A stretch of 40,405 nucleotides of DNA from the NCBI GenBank assembly GCA_013298565.1, contig JAAFIC010000023.1, positions 1 through 40,405 of the forward strand. Direction: 5' to 3'. This DNA comes from Alphaproteobacteria bacterium. Its GTDB lineage: Bacteria > Pseudomonadota > Alphaproteobacteria > Elsterales > Elsteraceae. The translations under genes were made by a program, and so were the position numbers. The notes under the pieces were generated by a model. It did not search any database, was not told the origin of the DNA, and saw only the letters and a list, made by a program, of their open reading frames with translations. Numbering within the stretch: the stretch's first letter is position 1; every line of letters begins with the position of its first letter. Below, in pieces: positions 15,750 through 25,193 of this stretch.

Positions 15750-17783
15750 ATGAGCAAACGTCCTCTTGTGTCGTTGACCGATCCGGCGATTCTTTTCCCG
15801 GCAGCCGGTCAAGCGTTCACGAAACTTCATCCGCGCGCGTTAAGCCGTAATCCTATACTCTTTGTTGTCGCTCTGGTGGCGTTGCTGACCTCCGTTCTGC
15901 TGATGCGGGATTTAGTGACCGGCGCGGGCGGCATCGGCTTTACGGCGCAAATCGCTGCCTGGCTGTGGTTCACCGTGTTGTTCGGCACCTTTGCCGAAGC
16001 TGTGGCGGAAGGCCGGGGCCGTGCCCAAGCTGAAAGTCTGCGGAAAACCCGCACCGAAACCACGGCTCAGCGCAAACTCGCGGGTGGCGGCACCGAAACC
16101 GTCTCGGCGTTGGATTTGAAGCCCGGCGATACTGTAATTGTTCAGGCGCTGGAAATCATTCCGTCCGATGGCGAGGTGATCGAAGGGGTAGCCTCCGTCG
16201 ATGAAAGCGCCATTACAGGGGAAAGCGCCCCGGTGATCCGCGAGAGCGGCGGCGACCGTTCGGCAGTAACGGGCGGCACGCGGGTGCTGTCGGATGTCCT
16301 TACCATCCGCATTACCTCGGCGCGCGGAAACACCTTCCTCGACCGCATGATTGCGCTGGTGGAAGGCGCACAGCGGCAGAAGACGCCCAACGAGATCGCG
16401 CTGTCCATTCTGCTCGCCGGTCTGTCGATCATCTTCCTGCTGGCTGTTGCCACCATTCCGGGGTTCCTTGCCTACAGTGCCGGAAGCATCTCCGTCGTGG
16501 TGCTGATCGCCCTGTTCGTAACCCTGATCCCGACGACGATTGGCGCGCTTCTCCCTGCCATCGGTATTGCGGGGATGGACCGGTTGGTGCGCTTCAACGT
16601 GCTTGCAACTTCAGGCCGCGCGGTGGAAGCCGCAGGGGATGTGGATACGTTGCTGCTGGATAAAACCGGCACGATCACGCTCGGCAATCGCGTTGCGTCC
16701 GAATTTCTGCCGTTGCCGGGTGTCGATGCCAAGGTTCTGGCGGAAGCCGCTATGTTGGCGTCTTTGTCCGACGAAACGCCGGAGGGTCGCTCGATTGTCG
16801 TGTTGGCAAAAGAAGCTCACGGCTTGCGCGCGCTCGATATGGCCGAACGGGGGGCAAATTTCATCCCCTTCTCCGCCACCACACGAATGAGCGGGATAGA
16901 TCTTGGGGCGCGCCAGATTCGCAAAGGCGCGACCGATGCGGTCCTGGCGTGGGCAGGCGGCGGTACGGGGTCGGAACGGCTCACGGCCATTGTCGAAAGT
17001 GTGGCAAAATCCGGTGGCACGCCGCTGGTGGTGGCCGAAAGCGGCAAGCTGTTGGGCGTGGTTCACCTGAAAGACGTGGTGAAGGGCGGCATTCGCGAGC
17101 GTTTCGCGGAACTGCGGCGCATGGGCATTCGCACCGTCATGATCACGGGGGATAATCCGCTCACCGCCGCTGCGATTGCGGCTGAAGCGGGGGTGGATGA
17201 CTTCCTGGCGCAAGCGACGCCAGAAGCCAAGTTGAAGCTGATCCGCGATGAACAGGCGAAGGGCAAGCTGGTCGCTATGTGCGGCGACGGCACCAACGAT
17301 GCGCCCGCGCTCGCTCAAGCCGATGTCGGCGTTGCCATGAACACTGGCACGGTGGCAGCGCGTGAGGCGGGCAATATGATTGATCTTGATAGCGACCCAA
17401 CCAAGCTCATCGAAATCGTCGGTATTGGTAAACAGTTGCTGATGACGCGCGGCGCGCTCACTACCTTTTCGATTGCCAATGATGTAGCGAAATATTTCGC
17501 CATCATCCCGGCCATGTTCGTGGGGATTTACCCGCAGCTTCAAGCATTGAACGTAATGGGGCTTTCTACCCCGAGCAGCGCCATTCTGTCGGCGGTGATC
17601 TTTAATGCGCTCATCATCGTTGGATTGATCCCGCTGGCCCTGCGCGGTGTACGGTATCGGGCACAGGGAGCGGCGGCACTGCTGCGGCGTAATCTGTTCA
17701 TCTACGGGTTTGGCGGGCTGATTGTGCCGTTCATTGGCATCAAGATCATCGACCTCACTGTTACTGCCCTCGGTTTGGCTTAG
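15750..17783 (+). CDS. kdpB: KdpB, P-type ATPase subunit
   Basis: KdpB hydrolyses ATP to drive K+ uptake through KdpA. The 677 residues carry all P-type landmarks: the actuator loop [18 protein letters not shown], the phosphorylation motif DKTGTIT with D304, the nucleotide-binding segment [27 protein letters not shown] and the hinge [17 protein letters not shown]. The serine of TGES, which is phosphorylated to inhibit KdpB in E. coli, is present in GESAPV. It follows kdpA by 12 bp and is complete. Confidence 0.97.
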   Translation: MSKRPLVSLTDPAILFPAAGQAFTKLHPRALSRNPILFVVALVALLTSVLLMRDLVTGAGGIGFTAQIAAWLWFTVLFGTFAEAVAEGRGRAQAESLRKTRTETTAQRKLAGGGTETVSALDLKPGDTVIVQALEIIPSDGEVIEGVASVDESAITGESAPVIRESGGDRSAVTGGTRVLSDVLTIRITSARGNTFLDRMIALVEGAQRQKTPNEIALSILLAGLSIIFLLAVATIPGFLAYSAGSISVVVLIALFVTLIPTTIGALLPAIGIAGMDRLVRFNVLATSGRAVEAAGDVDTLLLDKTGTITLGNRVASEFLPLPGVDAKVLAEAAMLASLSDETPEGRSIVVLAKEAHGLRALDMAERGANFIPFSATTRMSGIDLGARQIRKGATDAVLAWAGGGTGSERLTAIVESVAKSGGTPLVVAESGKLLGVVHLKDVVKGGIRERFAELRRMGIRTVMITGDNPLTAAAIAAEAGVDDFLAQATPEAKLKLIRDEQAKGKLVAMCGDGTNDAPALAQADVGVAMNTGTVAAREAGNMIDLDSDPTKLIEIVGIGKQLLMTRGALTTFSIANDVAKYFAIIPAMFVGIYPQLQALNVMGLSTPSSAILSAVIFNALIIVGLIPLALRGVRYRAQGAAALLRRNLFIYGFGGLIVPFIGIKIIDLTVTALGLA

Positions 17784-17792
17784 GATATCATC

Positions 17793-18395
17793 ATGATCCA
17801 ACTCTTTCGCCCGGCCTTTGTGTTGCTTTTGGGGATGACATTGCTGCTCGGCATAGCCTATCCCGCCGCGATCACGGGGATTGCCCAACTGGTGTTTCCC
17901 GCCGAAGCTAACGGCTCCCTCATCAAGCGTAATGGCGCGGTGATCGGTTCTAGCCTGATCGGGCAAAATTTCACCGATCCGCGCTACTTCCACCCACGCC
18001 CCTCGGCCACCTCCGGGACCGATGCCGATGGGAATAGCGTCTCGCAGCCTTATAACGCCTCCTCCTCCTCGGGTTCCAACCTGGGACCGACCTCCAAAGC
18101 GCTGATCGACCGGGTTGCGGGGGATATCGCTGCACTGGAAATGAAACCGCCGATGCCGGTTGATCTCGTGACCACCTCGGCCAGTGGGCTTGATCCGCAC
18201 GTAACGCCAGAGGCGGCGCAGTTCCAGGTAGAGCGGGTCGCCAAAGCCCGCGATTTGCCGGTTATCGTCGTGCGCGAGTTGGTGGAGCGGTCGGTCGAGG
18301 GCCGTCTCATCGGCCTGATCGGCGAGCCGCGCGTGAATGTTCTGGCGCTTAACCTGGCGCTGGATGACTTGGCGACCAAGCGTAAACTGCCGTAA
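17793..18395 (+). CDS. kdpC: KdpC subunit of potassium-transporting ATPase
   Basis: KdpC is a single-span membrane protein with a large periplasmic domain that assists KdpA and KdpB. The 200 residues begin with one N-terminal hydrophobic span ([22 protein letters not shown]). Family segments follow, including [39 protein letters not shown] and [27 protein letters not shown]. The last segment ends with LNLALDDL. The stop is 10 bases before the kdpD start. Confidence 0.96.
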   Translation: MIQLFRPAFVLLLGMTLLLGIAYPAAITGIAQLVFPAEANGSLIKRNGAVIGSSLIGQNFTDPRYFHPRPSATSGTDADGNSVSQPYNASSSSGSNLGPTSKALIDRVAGDIAALEMKPPMPVDLVTTSASGLDPHVTPEAAQFQVERVAKARDLPVIVVRELVERSVEGRLIGLIGEPRVNVLALNLALDDLATKRKLP

Positions 18396-18405
18396 TCTAA
18401 GCTTT

Positions 18406-21099
18406 ATGAACGGCTCCGATCTTTCACCATCAGAGCAACGCCCGGATCCCGAGGCGCTGCTCACTCTCGCCCAAAAAGAAGGGCGGGGGCGTTTGCGTAT
18501 TTTCTTAGGGGCGGCTCCTGGCGTTGGCAAAACCTACGAGATGCTCCGCATCGCACGCCAACGGCGACGGGAGGGGGTGGATGTCGTCATCGGCGTCGTC
18601 GAAACCCATGGGCGGGCGGAAACTCAGCGCATGGTGGCAGGGCTGGAAACCCTGCCCAAGCGCGAGGGTGATTATAAGGGCCACACGCTGCCGGAAATGG
18701 ATATCGACGCCATTCTGGCGCGCAAACCCGCGCTGGTGCTGGTCGATGAACTCGCTCACACGAACGCCCCCGGCAGCCGCCACCCGAAGCGCTATTTGGA
18801 TGTGGAAGAAATCCTCGCCGCCGGGATTGATGTCTTCACCACGCTGAACGTGCAGCACGTCGAAAGCTTGAATGATGTGGTGGCACGCATTACCCGCATC
18901 CGCGTGCGCGAAACCGTGCCGGACTCGATAATCGACCGGGCTGACGAAATCGAACTGGTCGATGTAACGCCAGAAACGCTGCGCCAGCGCTTGTCCGAGG
19001 GCAAGGTCTATGGTCATGAGCAGGCCCAACGCGCGCTCAAGCATTATTTTTCGGCGGGGAACCTTACGGCTCTAAGGGAACTTGCCCTGCGCCGCACCGC
19101 CGACCGAGTGGACGCGCAGATGCGCGACTTCATGCAGACCCACGCTATTTCCGGCCCGTGGGAAACCGGCGAACGGCTGCTGGTGTGTATTGATCCGCGC
19201 CCGGCGGCGGATTTGCTCATTCGCCAAGCCCGGCGTATGGCAGACCGCCTGCGCTGCGCCTGGATCGTTCTGCATATCGAAACCCCCAGCCCCTTTGGCC
19301 TGTCCGATGCTGCCCGTACCCAGATCGCCGAAGCCATGCGCCTTGCCGAACGGTTAGGGGCGGAAACGGTAACGCTACCGGGGCGGCGCGTGGTTGATGA
19401 CGTTCTGGCCTATGCTCGCAGTCATAATGTGACACAAATCATCATCGGTCACTACAGTTTGCCCCGCTGGAGGCGCTGGCTGTCGGGATCGGTCACACAA
19501 GATCTGGTACGGAAGGCCAACGACATTAGCTTGAGGATCGTGCCGCTGGGGGAAGGCGGGGCGGCGGTTGCGCTCTCCCTGCCAACACGGCCACCGCTCT
19601 CGGCGTTTGTCGAGGCGACACTGACGGTAGCGGCGGCAACGGTGATCGCGGCGGGGCTTGACCGGCTGATTGCGGTCACAAACCTGTCGCTGGTATTTCT
19701 CACGGGGGTGCTGGTTGTGTCGGTGCGGCGCGGGTTGGGGCCGTCGCTCTATGCCGCCATGCTCTCGGTGCTGCTCTATAATTTTCTGTTTTTGCCGCCG
19801 CTCTATACCTTCACGATTTCCGATCCCGCCAATATAGTCTCGCTGGTCGCGTTCTTCATCACCGCCCTGGTGACGAGCAATCTTGCGGCGCGCACCCATG
19901 CTCAAGGCACGGCAGCAGCGCAGCGGGCGAAAGTGACGGCGGATCTCTATAGCTTCAGCCGGAAACTGGCCGCTATCGGCGCGATGGATGATTTGCTGTG
20001 GGCCATTTCCCACCAGATTGCTGCGATGTTGAAGGTCAATACGGTGGTCCTACTCCCCGAGGGCGCGCGCCTTGACGTGCGGGCGGGCTATCCGCCGGAA
20101 GATCAACTGGAAGAAGCCGATTTGGCGGCAGCCCAGTGGGCGTTCAGCAAGGGCCAGGAGACGGGCCGCGATTCCGATACCCTTCCCGGCGCGCGTTGGC
20201 TGTTTTTGCCGCTCCGCACTGATCGGGAAACGGTCGGCGTGCTGGGTCTTGACCGGGCCGAGCGGGGTAGGCCGATCCTGTCGCAAGATGAGCGCCGCTT
20301 GCTCAACGCTTTGGCCGATCAGGCGGCGATTGCCATCGAGCGCATTATCCTGGCCGGAGCCGTCGATGAAGCCCGGCTGCTAGCTGAAACGGAGAAACTA
20401 CGCGGGGCCTTGCTGACGTCGATTTCCCACGACCTCCGCACACCGCTCGCCACCATTCTCGGCTCGGTCACGGCGTTGCGGGCGTTCGGCGAGCGCTATG
20501 ATACGGCGGCGCGCGATGAAGTTTTAGGCACGGTGCAGATCGAAGCCGAGCGCCTGAACCGCTTCGTCGGTAATCTTCTCGATATGATGCGGCTCGAAGC
20601 GGGATCGCTGATGCCAAAGCAAGATTTGCTCGATCTTGCCGAAGCGGTCGGCACGGCCCTGCGGCGCACGGCGACCTTGCTGGGACAGCACCGGGTCGAA
20701 ACCCATCTTCCCGACGATCTACCGATGGTGCGGCTTGATCATGTGCTGTTCGAGCAAGTGTTGGTGAACTTGCTGGATAATGCCGCTAAATATGCGCCGC
20801 AAGGCTCAGCTATTCGCATTGACGCCCAAGTTACGCCAGACGGCGGCGTCTGCCTGAGCGTGGCCGATCAAGGCCCCGGCATTCCCCCCGCCCGGCGCGT
20901 GAGCGTGTTCGACCGTTTTTACCGGCTGGACGTGAGCGACAGTTCCCCTACCGGAACCGGCCTTGGGCTTGCCATCTGCCGGGGGTTTGTCGAGGCGATG
21001 GGTGGGCGTATTTTGGTTGACGAAGCCCCCGGCGGGGGGGCTGCTTTCTTAATTATTTTACCCGAGACCTTGATGAATGTCGAACCCCTCCGGGACTAA
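18406..21099 (+). CDS. kdpD: KdpD sensor histidine kinase
   Basis: KdpD senses potassium limitation and phosphorylates KdpE. The protein has 897 residues from the ATG at 18406. The N-terminal KdpD domain has Walker A GAAPGVGKTYEML (from about residue 35) and LVDELAHTNAPGSRHPKRY. A universal-stress-like domain follows (LLVCIDPRP to IIIGHY), then four closely spaced membrane spans near residues 395-490, and a GAF-like region. The kinase core has H675 in SISHDLRTPLATILGS. Its ATP site shows DNAAKYAP, VADQGPGIP and GTGLGLAICRGFVEAMGG. The gene overlaps kdpE by 23 bp, ensuring coupled translation. Confidence 0.96.
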   Translation: MNGSDLSPSEQRPDPEALLTLAQKEGRGRLRIFLGAAPGVGKTYEMLRIARQRRREGVDVVIGVVETHGRAETQRMVAGLETLPKREGDYKGHTLPEMDIDAILARKPALVLVDELAHTNAPGSRHPKRYLDVEEILAAGIDVFTTLNVQHVESLNDVVARITRIRVRETVPDSIIDRADEIELVDVTPETLRQRLSEGKVYGHEQAQRALKHYFSAGNLTALRELALRRTADRVDAQMRDFMQTHAISGPWETGERLLVCIDPRPAADLLIRQARRMADRLRCAWIVLHIETPSPFGLSDAARTQIAEAMRLAERLGAETVTLPGRRVVDDVLAYARSHNVTQIIIGHYSLPRWRRWLSGSVTQDLVRKANDISLRIVPLGEGGAAVALSLPTRPPLSAFVEATLTVAAATVIAAGLDRLIAVTNLSLVFLTGVLVVSVRRGLGPSLYAAMLSVLLYNFLFLPPLYTFTISDPANIVSLVAFFITALVTSNLAARTHAQGTAAAQRAKVTADLYSFSRKLAAIGAMDDLLWAISHQIAAMLKVNTVVLLPEGARLDVRAGYPPEDQLEEADLAAAQWAFSKGQETGRDSDTLPGARWLFLPLRTDRETVGVLGLDRAERGRPILSQDERRLLNALADQAAIAIERIILAGAVDEARLLAETEKLRGALLTSISHDLRTPLATILGSVTALRAFGERYDTAARDEVLGTVQIEAERLNRFVGNLLDMMRLEAGSLMPKQDLLDLAEAVGTALRRTATLLGQHRVETHLPDDLPMVRLDHVLFEQVLVNLLDNAAKYAPQGSAIRIDAQVTPDGGVCLSVADQGPGIPPARRVSVFDRFYRLDVSDSSPTGTGLGLAICRGFVEAMGGRILVDEAPGGGAAFLIILPETLMNVEPLRD

Positions 21100-21784
21100 C
21101 CTGCGCGCCACGTTGTTGATCGTCGATGATGAACCGGCGATCCGGCGGTTTTTGCGGACCAGTCTTGCCGCGCAAGACTATGCCGTAATCGAGGCTGAAA
21201 CGGGGGTGCAGGGACTCGCCGCCGCCCGTCGCCCCGGCGTCGATCTGATGATTCTCGATCTGGGTCTCCCGGACCGCGATGGACTCGACGTGATTGCCGA
21301 CCTACGGATGAACAGCGCCCTGCCCATCATCGTACTCTCCAGCCGGGGAGAGGAGGGGAGCAAGGTGGAGGCATTGGATTTGGGGGCCGATGATTACATC
21401 GTCAAACCGTTCAGCATCGAAGAACTGCTGGCGCGCATTCGCGTGGCGCTACGGCACCGGCTGCAAACTCAAGGTGCGTCGGAAGTGTTCACCCTTGGGC
21501 CGCTGACCATTGATCTGTTTCACCGGCGCGTGCTGCTGGAAGGGGTGGAAGTGAAGCTGTCGCCCAAAGAATGGGGTATTCTTGCGGAGCTTGCTAAACA
21601 TCCGGGCCGCGTGCTGACCCATAAGCACCTGCTGAAAGCGGTGTGGGGGCACGAGGATGGGGCGGACGTGCAGTATTTGCGCGTCTATGTGCGCCAGTTG
21701 CGGCAAAAATTGCACGATCCCGCCGATCAGCCCCGGTTTTTGCTCACGGAAGCTGGGGTAGGTTATCGGCTCGCAGTCCCGTGA
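21077..21784 (+). CDS. kdpE: KdpE response regulator (OmpR/PhoB class)
   Basis: KdpE activates kdp transcription when phosphorylated by KdpD. The 235 residues have a receiver domain with acidic pocket VDDEP, phospho-acceptor D61 in LMILDLGLPDRDG, and KPF at the end of the domain. A C-terminal winged helix follows (VKLSPKEWGILAELAKHPGRVLTHKHLLKAVWG, with VQYLRVYVRQLRQKL as recognition region). The ATG lies inside the 3' end of kdpD. It is the last gene of the operon. Confidence 0.96.
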   Translation: MSNPSGTNLRATLLIVDDEPAIRRFLRTSLAAQDYAVIEAETGVQGLAAARRPGVDLMILDLGLPDRDGLDVIADLRMNSALPIIVLSSRGEEGSKVEALDLGADDYIVKPFSIEELLARIRVALRHRLQTQGASEVFTLGPLTIDLFHRRVLLEGVEVKLSPKEWGILAELAKHPGRVLTHKHLLKAVWGHEDGADVQYLRVYVRQLRQKLHDPADQPRFLLTEAGVGYRLAVP

Positions 21785-22095
21785 TTAGATCGTTTATGAA
21801 TACTTGTAAAAATTATTCGCCTTGATATTGATAGTTTTTCGCAGTTTTGGCAGAAAATACACCACATTTCTGAGGGCGAGGGCAGGTTTGCCAATCTTAT
21901 CACTCTTGGGTATTCCCAACGAAGAATTGGTGTCGTGCCTCTTGCAAGTAGCGGCCCCGTTGACCGTCTGATACCGAGCTATCGACTGTGTGCGGGTCTG
22001 CTGCGCTGCACGCGCTCCAGTCTCGACAAAATGGGCAGGAGGGTCTAAGGCCTCTCGTAAAGCATGATCTAAAATATCGGTGTAGGAGCTTTGCC
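21785..22095. other. Intergenic gap of 311 bp, no gene seen
   Basis: The first third is AT-rich (TTGTAAAAATTATTCG, then TTTTTCGCAGTTTTGG) and the rest is of average composition. I see no strong terminator hairpin after kdpE, no repeat A or B copy and no convincing small gene. It presumably carries the promoter of the downstream binding-protein operon. Confidence 0.5.
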
Positions 22096-23274
22096 ATGCC
22101 CATTCTTTTATCCCGTCGCGCCCTCGTGATAACATCCGCCCTCGTCGGATTTTCGGCCACGGTTGGCGCGGCAGACCCCCTGAAGATTGGCGTAATCGCT
22201 AGCTATTCTGGCGCATACGCCGATTACGGGAAGCAGATGGATGGTGGTATGGCCGTGTATCTGGCCGAAACGGGCGGCACACTTGCAGGGCGGCCCGTAA
22301 CCTTCATTCGGAAAGATACGGCGGGTCCGGCCCCGGATTTGGCGAACCGCTTCGCGAAGGAACTCATCATCCGCGATAAGGTTGATCTGATCGTTGGTCT
22401 CGATTTCAGCCCGAATGCCATTGCGATTGCCCCAGTGCTGACCGAGGCTAAGGTAGTGGCCGTGGTGATGAATGCAGCGTCGGCGGTTATCCCCAGCCGC
22501 TCGCCGTATATCGTCCGAACCTCCTTCAGTGTGTCGCAGGTCTCCGCCCCAATGGCGCAGTGGGCGCTAACCCAGGGGATTAAGCAGGTCAGCACGATTG
22601 TGTCGGATTATGGCCCCGGCCAGGATGCGGAAAAAGCCTTTCATGCCGCGTTTAAGGCAGGGGGCGGCACGATTACCAACGCCATGCGCGTGCCGTTGAG
22701 CAACCCAGATTTTTCGGCCTATGTGCAGCGCCTGAAGGATGAAAAGCCGGATGCGGCTTTCATCTTCTTCCCCTCGGGCGATCAGCCGACGGCCTTCATG
22801 CGGAATTTCCGAGAGCGTGGGCTGGAAGCTACTGGGGTTAAGCTGCTGGCGACGGGGGAGGCGACCGACGATGCGTTTCTCGCAAACCAAGGGGAAGACC
22901 CGGCGGGCCTAATCACGTCGCACCATTATTCCTTCGCTCACCCCTCGCCGCGCAATGTTGCCTACACGGCGGCGTTTCGCAAGATCGTTGGGGAGATGCG
23001 CCCATCTTATATGTCGGTGGCAGCCTATGATGGTTTAGCGCTCATTGATGCCGCGCTTAAGAAGACCGGCGGTAAAACCGACGCGCCAACCCTTATAGAG
23101 GCGATGAAAGGCCAAACGCTCGATAGCCCGCGCGGACCCATCACCATTGATTCCGTTACGCGCGATATCGTGCAAACCGTTTATATCCGCAAAGCCCAGC
23201 GGGTGAATGGCCAAATGGTCAATGTGGAGTTCGATGCAATTCAGGCCGTGCAAAGCCCCGGCGTGACCCCCTAA
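22096..23274 (+). CDS. Branched-chain-amino-acid-type periplasmic binding protein
   Basis: This 392-residue secreted receptor belongs to the Leu/Ile/Val-binding type I family (Peripla_BP_6). The ATG at 22096 has AGGAG eight bases upstream. The signal peptide runs from MPILLSRRALVITSALVGFS to about residue 25 (VGAADPLKIGVIA). The mature N-terminus IGVIASYSGAYADYGKQMDGG, VDLIVGLDFSPNAIAI and the late YDGLALIDAALKKTGG follow the family layout. It is the first gene of a three-gene set with LivH and LivM permeases. The ligand could be an amino acid, aromatic acid or amide. No ATPase genes follow, so the transporter must borrow LivG/LivF proteins from elsewhere or be incomplete. Confidence 0.9.
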   Translation: MPILLSRRALVITSALVGFSATVGAADPLKIGVIASYSGAYADYGKQMDGGMAVYLAETGGTLAGRPVTFIRKDTAGPAPDLANRFAKELIIRDKVDLIVGLDFSPNAIAIAPVLTEAKVVAVVMNAASAVIPSRSPYIVRTSFSVSQVSAPMAQWALTQGIKQVSTIVSDYGPGQDAEKAFHAAFKAGGGTITNAMRVPLSNPDFSAYVQRLKDEKPDAAFIFFPSGDQPTAFMRNFRERGLEATGVKLLATGEATDDAFLANQGEDPAGLITSHHYSFAHPSPRNVAYTAAFRKIVGEMRPSYMSVAAYDGLALIDAALKKTGGKTDAPTLIEAMKGQTLDSPRGPITIDSVTRDIVQTVYIRKAQRVNGQMVNVEFDAIQAVQSPGVTP

Positions 23275-23290
23275 CTTAGGGCCACTTGCA

Positions 23291-24160
23291 ATGCTAGCGG
23301 TTTGGCTCGGGCTGCTCTTTGATGGGTTAGCCTATGGTATGCTCCTCTATCTCATGAGCCTGGGGCTGGCGGTGACGCTAGGGTTGATGGGTTTTGTCCA
23401 TCTGGCTCACGGGGCCTATGCGGCCCTCGGCGGGTATCTGGCAGTGGCGTTGATGCGCGAGGGCGGTTGGTCTTTCTGGGCCATTCTACCGACTGGGTTT
23501 CTAGCAATGGCGGTGTTGGGGGCAGTGCTGGAACGCGCGGTGCTGTGGCGGCTTTACGCCCGCCCGCCGCTCGATCAGATGCTGTTTTGCATTGGCTTTC
23601 TCTTCCTCGTGATCGCGGGCATTACGGCTGTGTGGGGCGGCGGGCAGCACAGCCTGCCCGTGCCAGCAAGTTTGAGCGGGCAAATCCGTTTGGCCGGGGT
23701 TGAGATCGGTCGCTATCGGCTGTTTCTGTTGCTGCTCGGGGGCAGTATCATTCTGCTCTTGAATCTGGGCCTAACCCGAACCCACTGGGGCGCGCGGCTG
23801 CGGGCGGCAGTGGATTTACCGGAGGTGGCGCGCGGCCTGGGTGTGCCGGTGAACCGGCTGTTCGCGGCAACCTTCGCCCTCGGGTGTGGGCTTGCGGGGC
23901 TAGGCGGCGTGTTGAGTGTGCCGCTGGTTGGGCTTGATCCGGCCTTTCCGCTAAAATACTTGGTTCTCTACCTTATCATCGTTTCGGTAGGCGGGTTGGG
24001 GTCGCTCGGCGGGCCGCTCGTGGTAGCGCTCGGGTTGGGCGTGCTCGATATTTTCGGGAAATATTATCTGCCCGAAGCGGGCGGGTTTTTGATTTATGCC
24101 GTGATGGTCGCCCTCTTGCTGCGCTGGCCGAATGGGCTGTTCGCGGGGCAACGCCGATGA
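23291..24160 (+). CDS. livH: LivH-type ABC permease
   Basis: This inner-membrane permease has 289 residues and about eight hydrophobic spans. The N-terminal GLAYGMLLYLMSLGLAVTLG and MGFVHLAHGAYAALGGYLA are characteristic of LivH (usually NLAHGxxxxLGAY). RLRAAVDLPEVARGLGVPVNRLFAATFALG is the coupling-helix region. The closing GGLGSLGGPLVVALGLGVLDIFG is also typical. It overlaps livM by four bases (ATGA). Confidence 0.92.
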   Translation: MLAVWLGLLFDGLAYGMLLYLMSLGLAVTLGLMGFVHLAHGAYAALGGYLAVALMREGGWSFWAILPTGFLAMAVLGAVLERAVLWRLYARPPLDQMLFCIGFLFLVIAGITAVWGGGQHSLPVPASLSGQIRLAGVEIGRYRLFLLLLGGSIILLLNLGLTRTHWGARLRAAVDLPEVARGLGVPVNRLFAATFALGCGLAGLGGVLSVPLVGLDPAFPLKYLVLYLIIVSVGGLGSLGGPLVVALGLGVLDIFGKYYLPEAGGFLIYAVMVALLLRWPNGLFAGQRR

Positions 24161-25131
24161 TCCGCCGCTTTCTCGAACCCCTTGCCTGGGCAGGGGTTGC
24201 CGTTGCCGTCTTTTGGGGCCTGCCGGATCGTTTGGCGCTGGTAACGCACCTGACCACTTTGGCGCTGTTTGCCTTGTCCTTACATGTTGTGGTGGGGTTG
24301 GGCGGGATTCTGTCGCTGGGCCATGCGGCTTTTTTTGGTTTGGGGGCCTACACGGTTGGGCTGCTGGCCTTGCAGGGATGGACCGAGCCGCTGACCGCGC
24401 TGCTGGCGGCGGGCATCATCGGCGCGGTTGCCGGGCTTGCCGCAGGGTCCGTGCTGGCGCGGCTGCGCGGATTACCGGCGCTGATGGTCACACTCGGGCT
24501 AGGGCTGCTGCTGCACGAGGCGGCTTTGCGCTTGCCGGGCTTGACCGGCGGGGAAGACGGTCTCTCCGGTCTCGAGACCGCGCCGATCTTTGGCAGCTTC
24601 GCGTTCGATTTGTGGGGCAAGACCGCCTATTGGTACGCGCTGTCCGTGCTGGCGGCGGCGTTCTGGTGTGTTAGCCGTTTGGAAGTTGCGCCCTTCGGGG
24701 TGAGCCTGCGCGCGCTGCACGATAATCCAACCCGGCTGCACGCTTTAGGCATCGGCCAAACCGCGCGCGTGCAAACCGCTTACGGCATCTCTGGCGCGCT
24801 GGCAGGTTTGGCAGGCGGGCTATTGACCCAGACGACGCAGTTCGTATCGGTCGAAGTCTTCAGTTTTCACCGTTCGGCTGATGTGCTGGTCATGCTCATT
24901 CTGGGTGGGGTAGGGCGACGTTACGGCGCGCTGCTGGGGCCTGTGCTTTACGGCGTGCTGCGGGATGTTCTGGCGGATTGGCACCCGGCCTATTGGGGCG
25001 CGGGGTTGGGGTTGGCGCTGATGGCCGTAGTTCTTCTTGCTCCCCAGGGCTTGTTGGGATTGCGCTGGCCTTGGGCGAGAGCAAATCCCGAGCGAGTGGA
25101 ATTACCCGCGACGACGCATTTGCATAAATAA
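24157..25131 (+). CDS. livM: LivM-type ABC permease with repeat-encoded C-terminus
   Basis: LivM partners LivH in branched-chain-amino-acid-type importers. The 324 residues have about eight spans. Family segments include LSLGHAAFFGLGAYTVGLL (the LivM LSxGHAAFFGLGAY motif) and LRALHDNPTRLHALGIG in the coupling loop. Also present are MLILGGVGRRYGALLGPVLYGVL and the usual end LAPQGLLGL. The last 17 codons, from residue 308 (ANPERVELPATT and the rest), are family A repeat sequence. The natural stop was apparently displaced and the protein ends at a TAA inside the repeat. The tail is hydrophilic and would face the cytoplasm, so function may be retained. No livG or livF follows. Confidence 0.9.
   Translation: MIRRFLEPLAWAGVAVAVFWGLPDRLALVTHLTTLALFALSLHVVVGLGGILSLGHAAFFGLGAYTVGLLALQGWTEPLTALLAAGIIGAVAGLAAGSVLARLRGLPALMVTLGLGLLLHEAALRLPGLTGGEDGLSGLETAPIFGSFAFDLWGKTAYWYALSVLAAAFWCVSRLEVAPFGVSLRALHDNPTRLHALGIGQTARVQTAYGISGALAGLAGGLLTQTTQFVSVEVFSFHRSADVLVMLILGGVGRRYGALLGPVLYGVLRDVLADWHPAYWGAGLGLALMAVVLLAPQGLLGLRWPWARANPERVELPATTHLHK
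25077..25131 (+). repeat. Family A repeat, partial copy A5 inside livM 3' end
   Basis: GAGAGCAAATCCCGAGCGAG, the head dyad with GAATTA loop and ACGACGCATTTGC match the family A head; the terminal hairpin half is missing. It is read in frame as the last 17 residues of LivM. Confidence 0.8.
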
Positions 25132-25132
25132 A

Positions 25133-25165
25133 AACCGCCCCGGTCTTGGTAAGGCCGGGGCGGTT
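25133..25165. terminator. Bidirectional terminator between livM and the TRAP operon
   Basis: AACCGCCCCGG (25133-25143) pairs perfectly with CCGGGGCGGTT (25155-25165). A-rich sequence precedes it (TAAATAAAA) and GCGTTTTAGG follows, so it can serve both the plus-strand livM and the minus-strand dctM, whose stop is at 25194. Confidence 0.85.
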
Positions 25166-25193
25166 CAGGCGTTTTAGGCAGGCATAACGTGTG

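Noticed and set aside
16611-18530. 639-codon minus-strand open frame across kdpB, kdpC and kdpD
   Set aside because: Antisense to three clearly identified kdp genes; composition (His/Arg/Gln rich) and lack of motifs mark it as a GC-driven shadow.
21920-21960. Possible sigma-54 promoter (TGG...TTGCA) before the branched-chain binding-protein gene
   Set aside because: The GG and GC elements are about 13 bases apart instead of the required 10.
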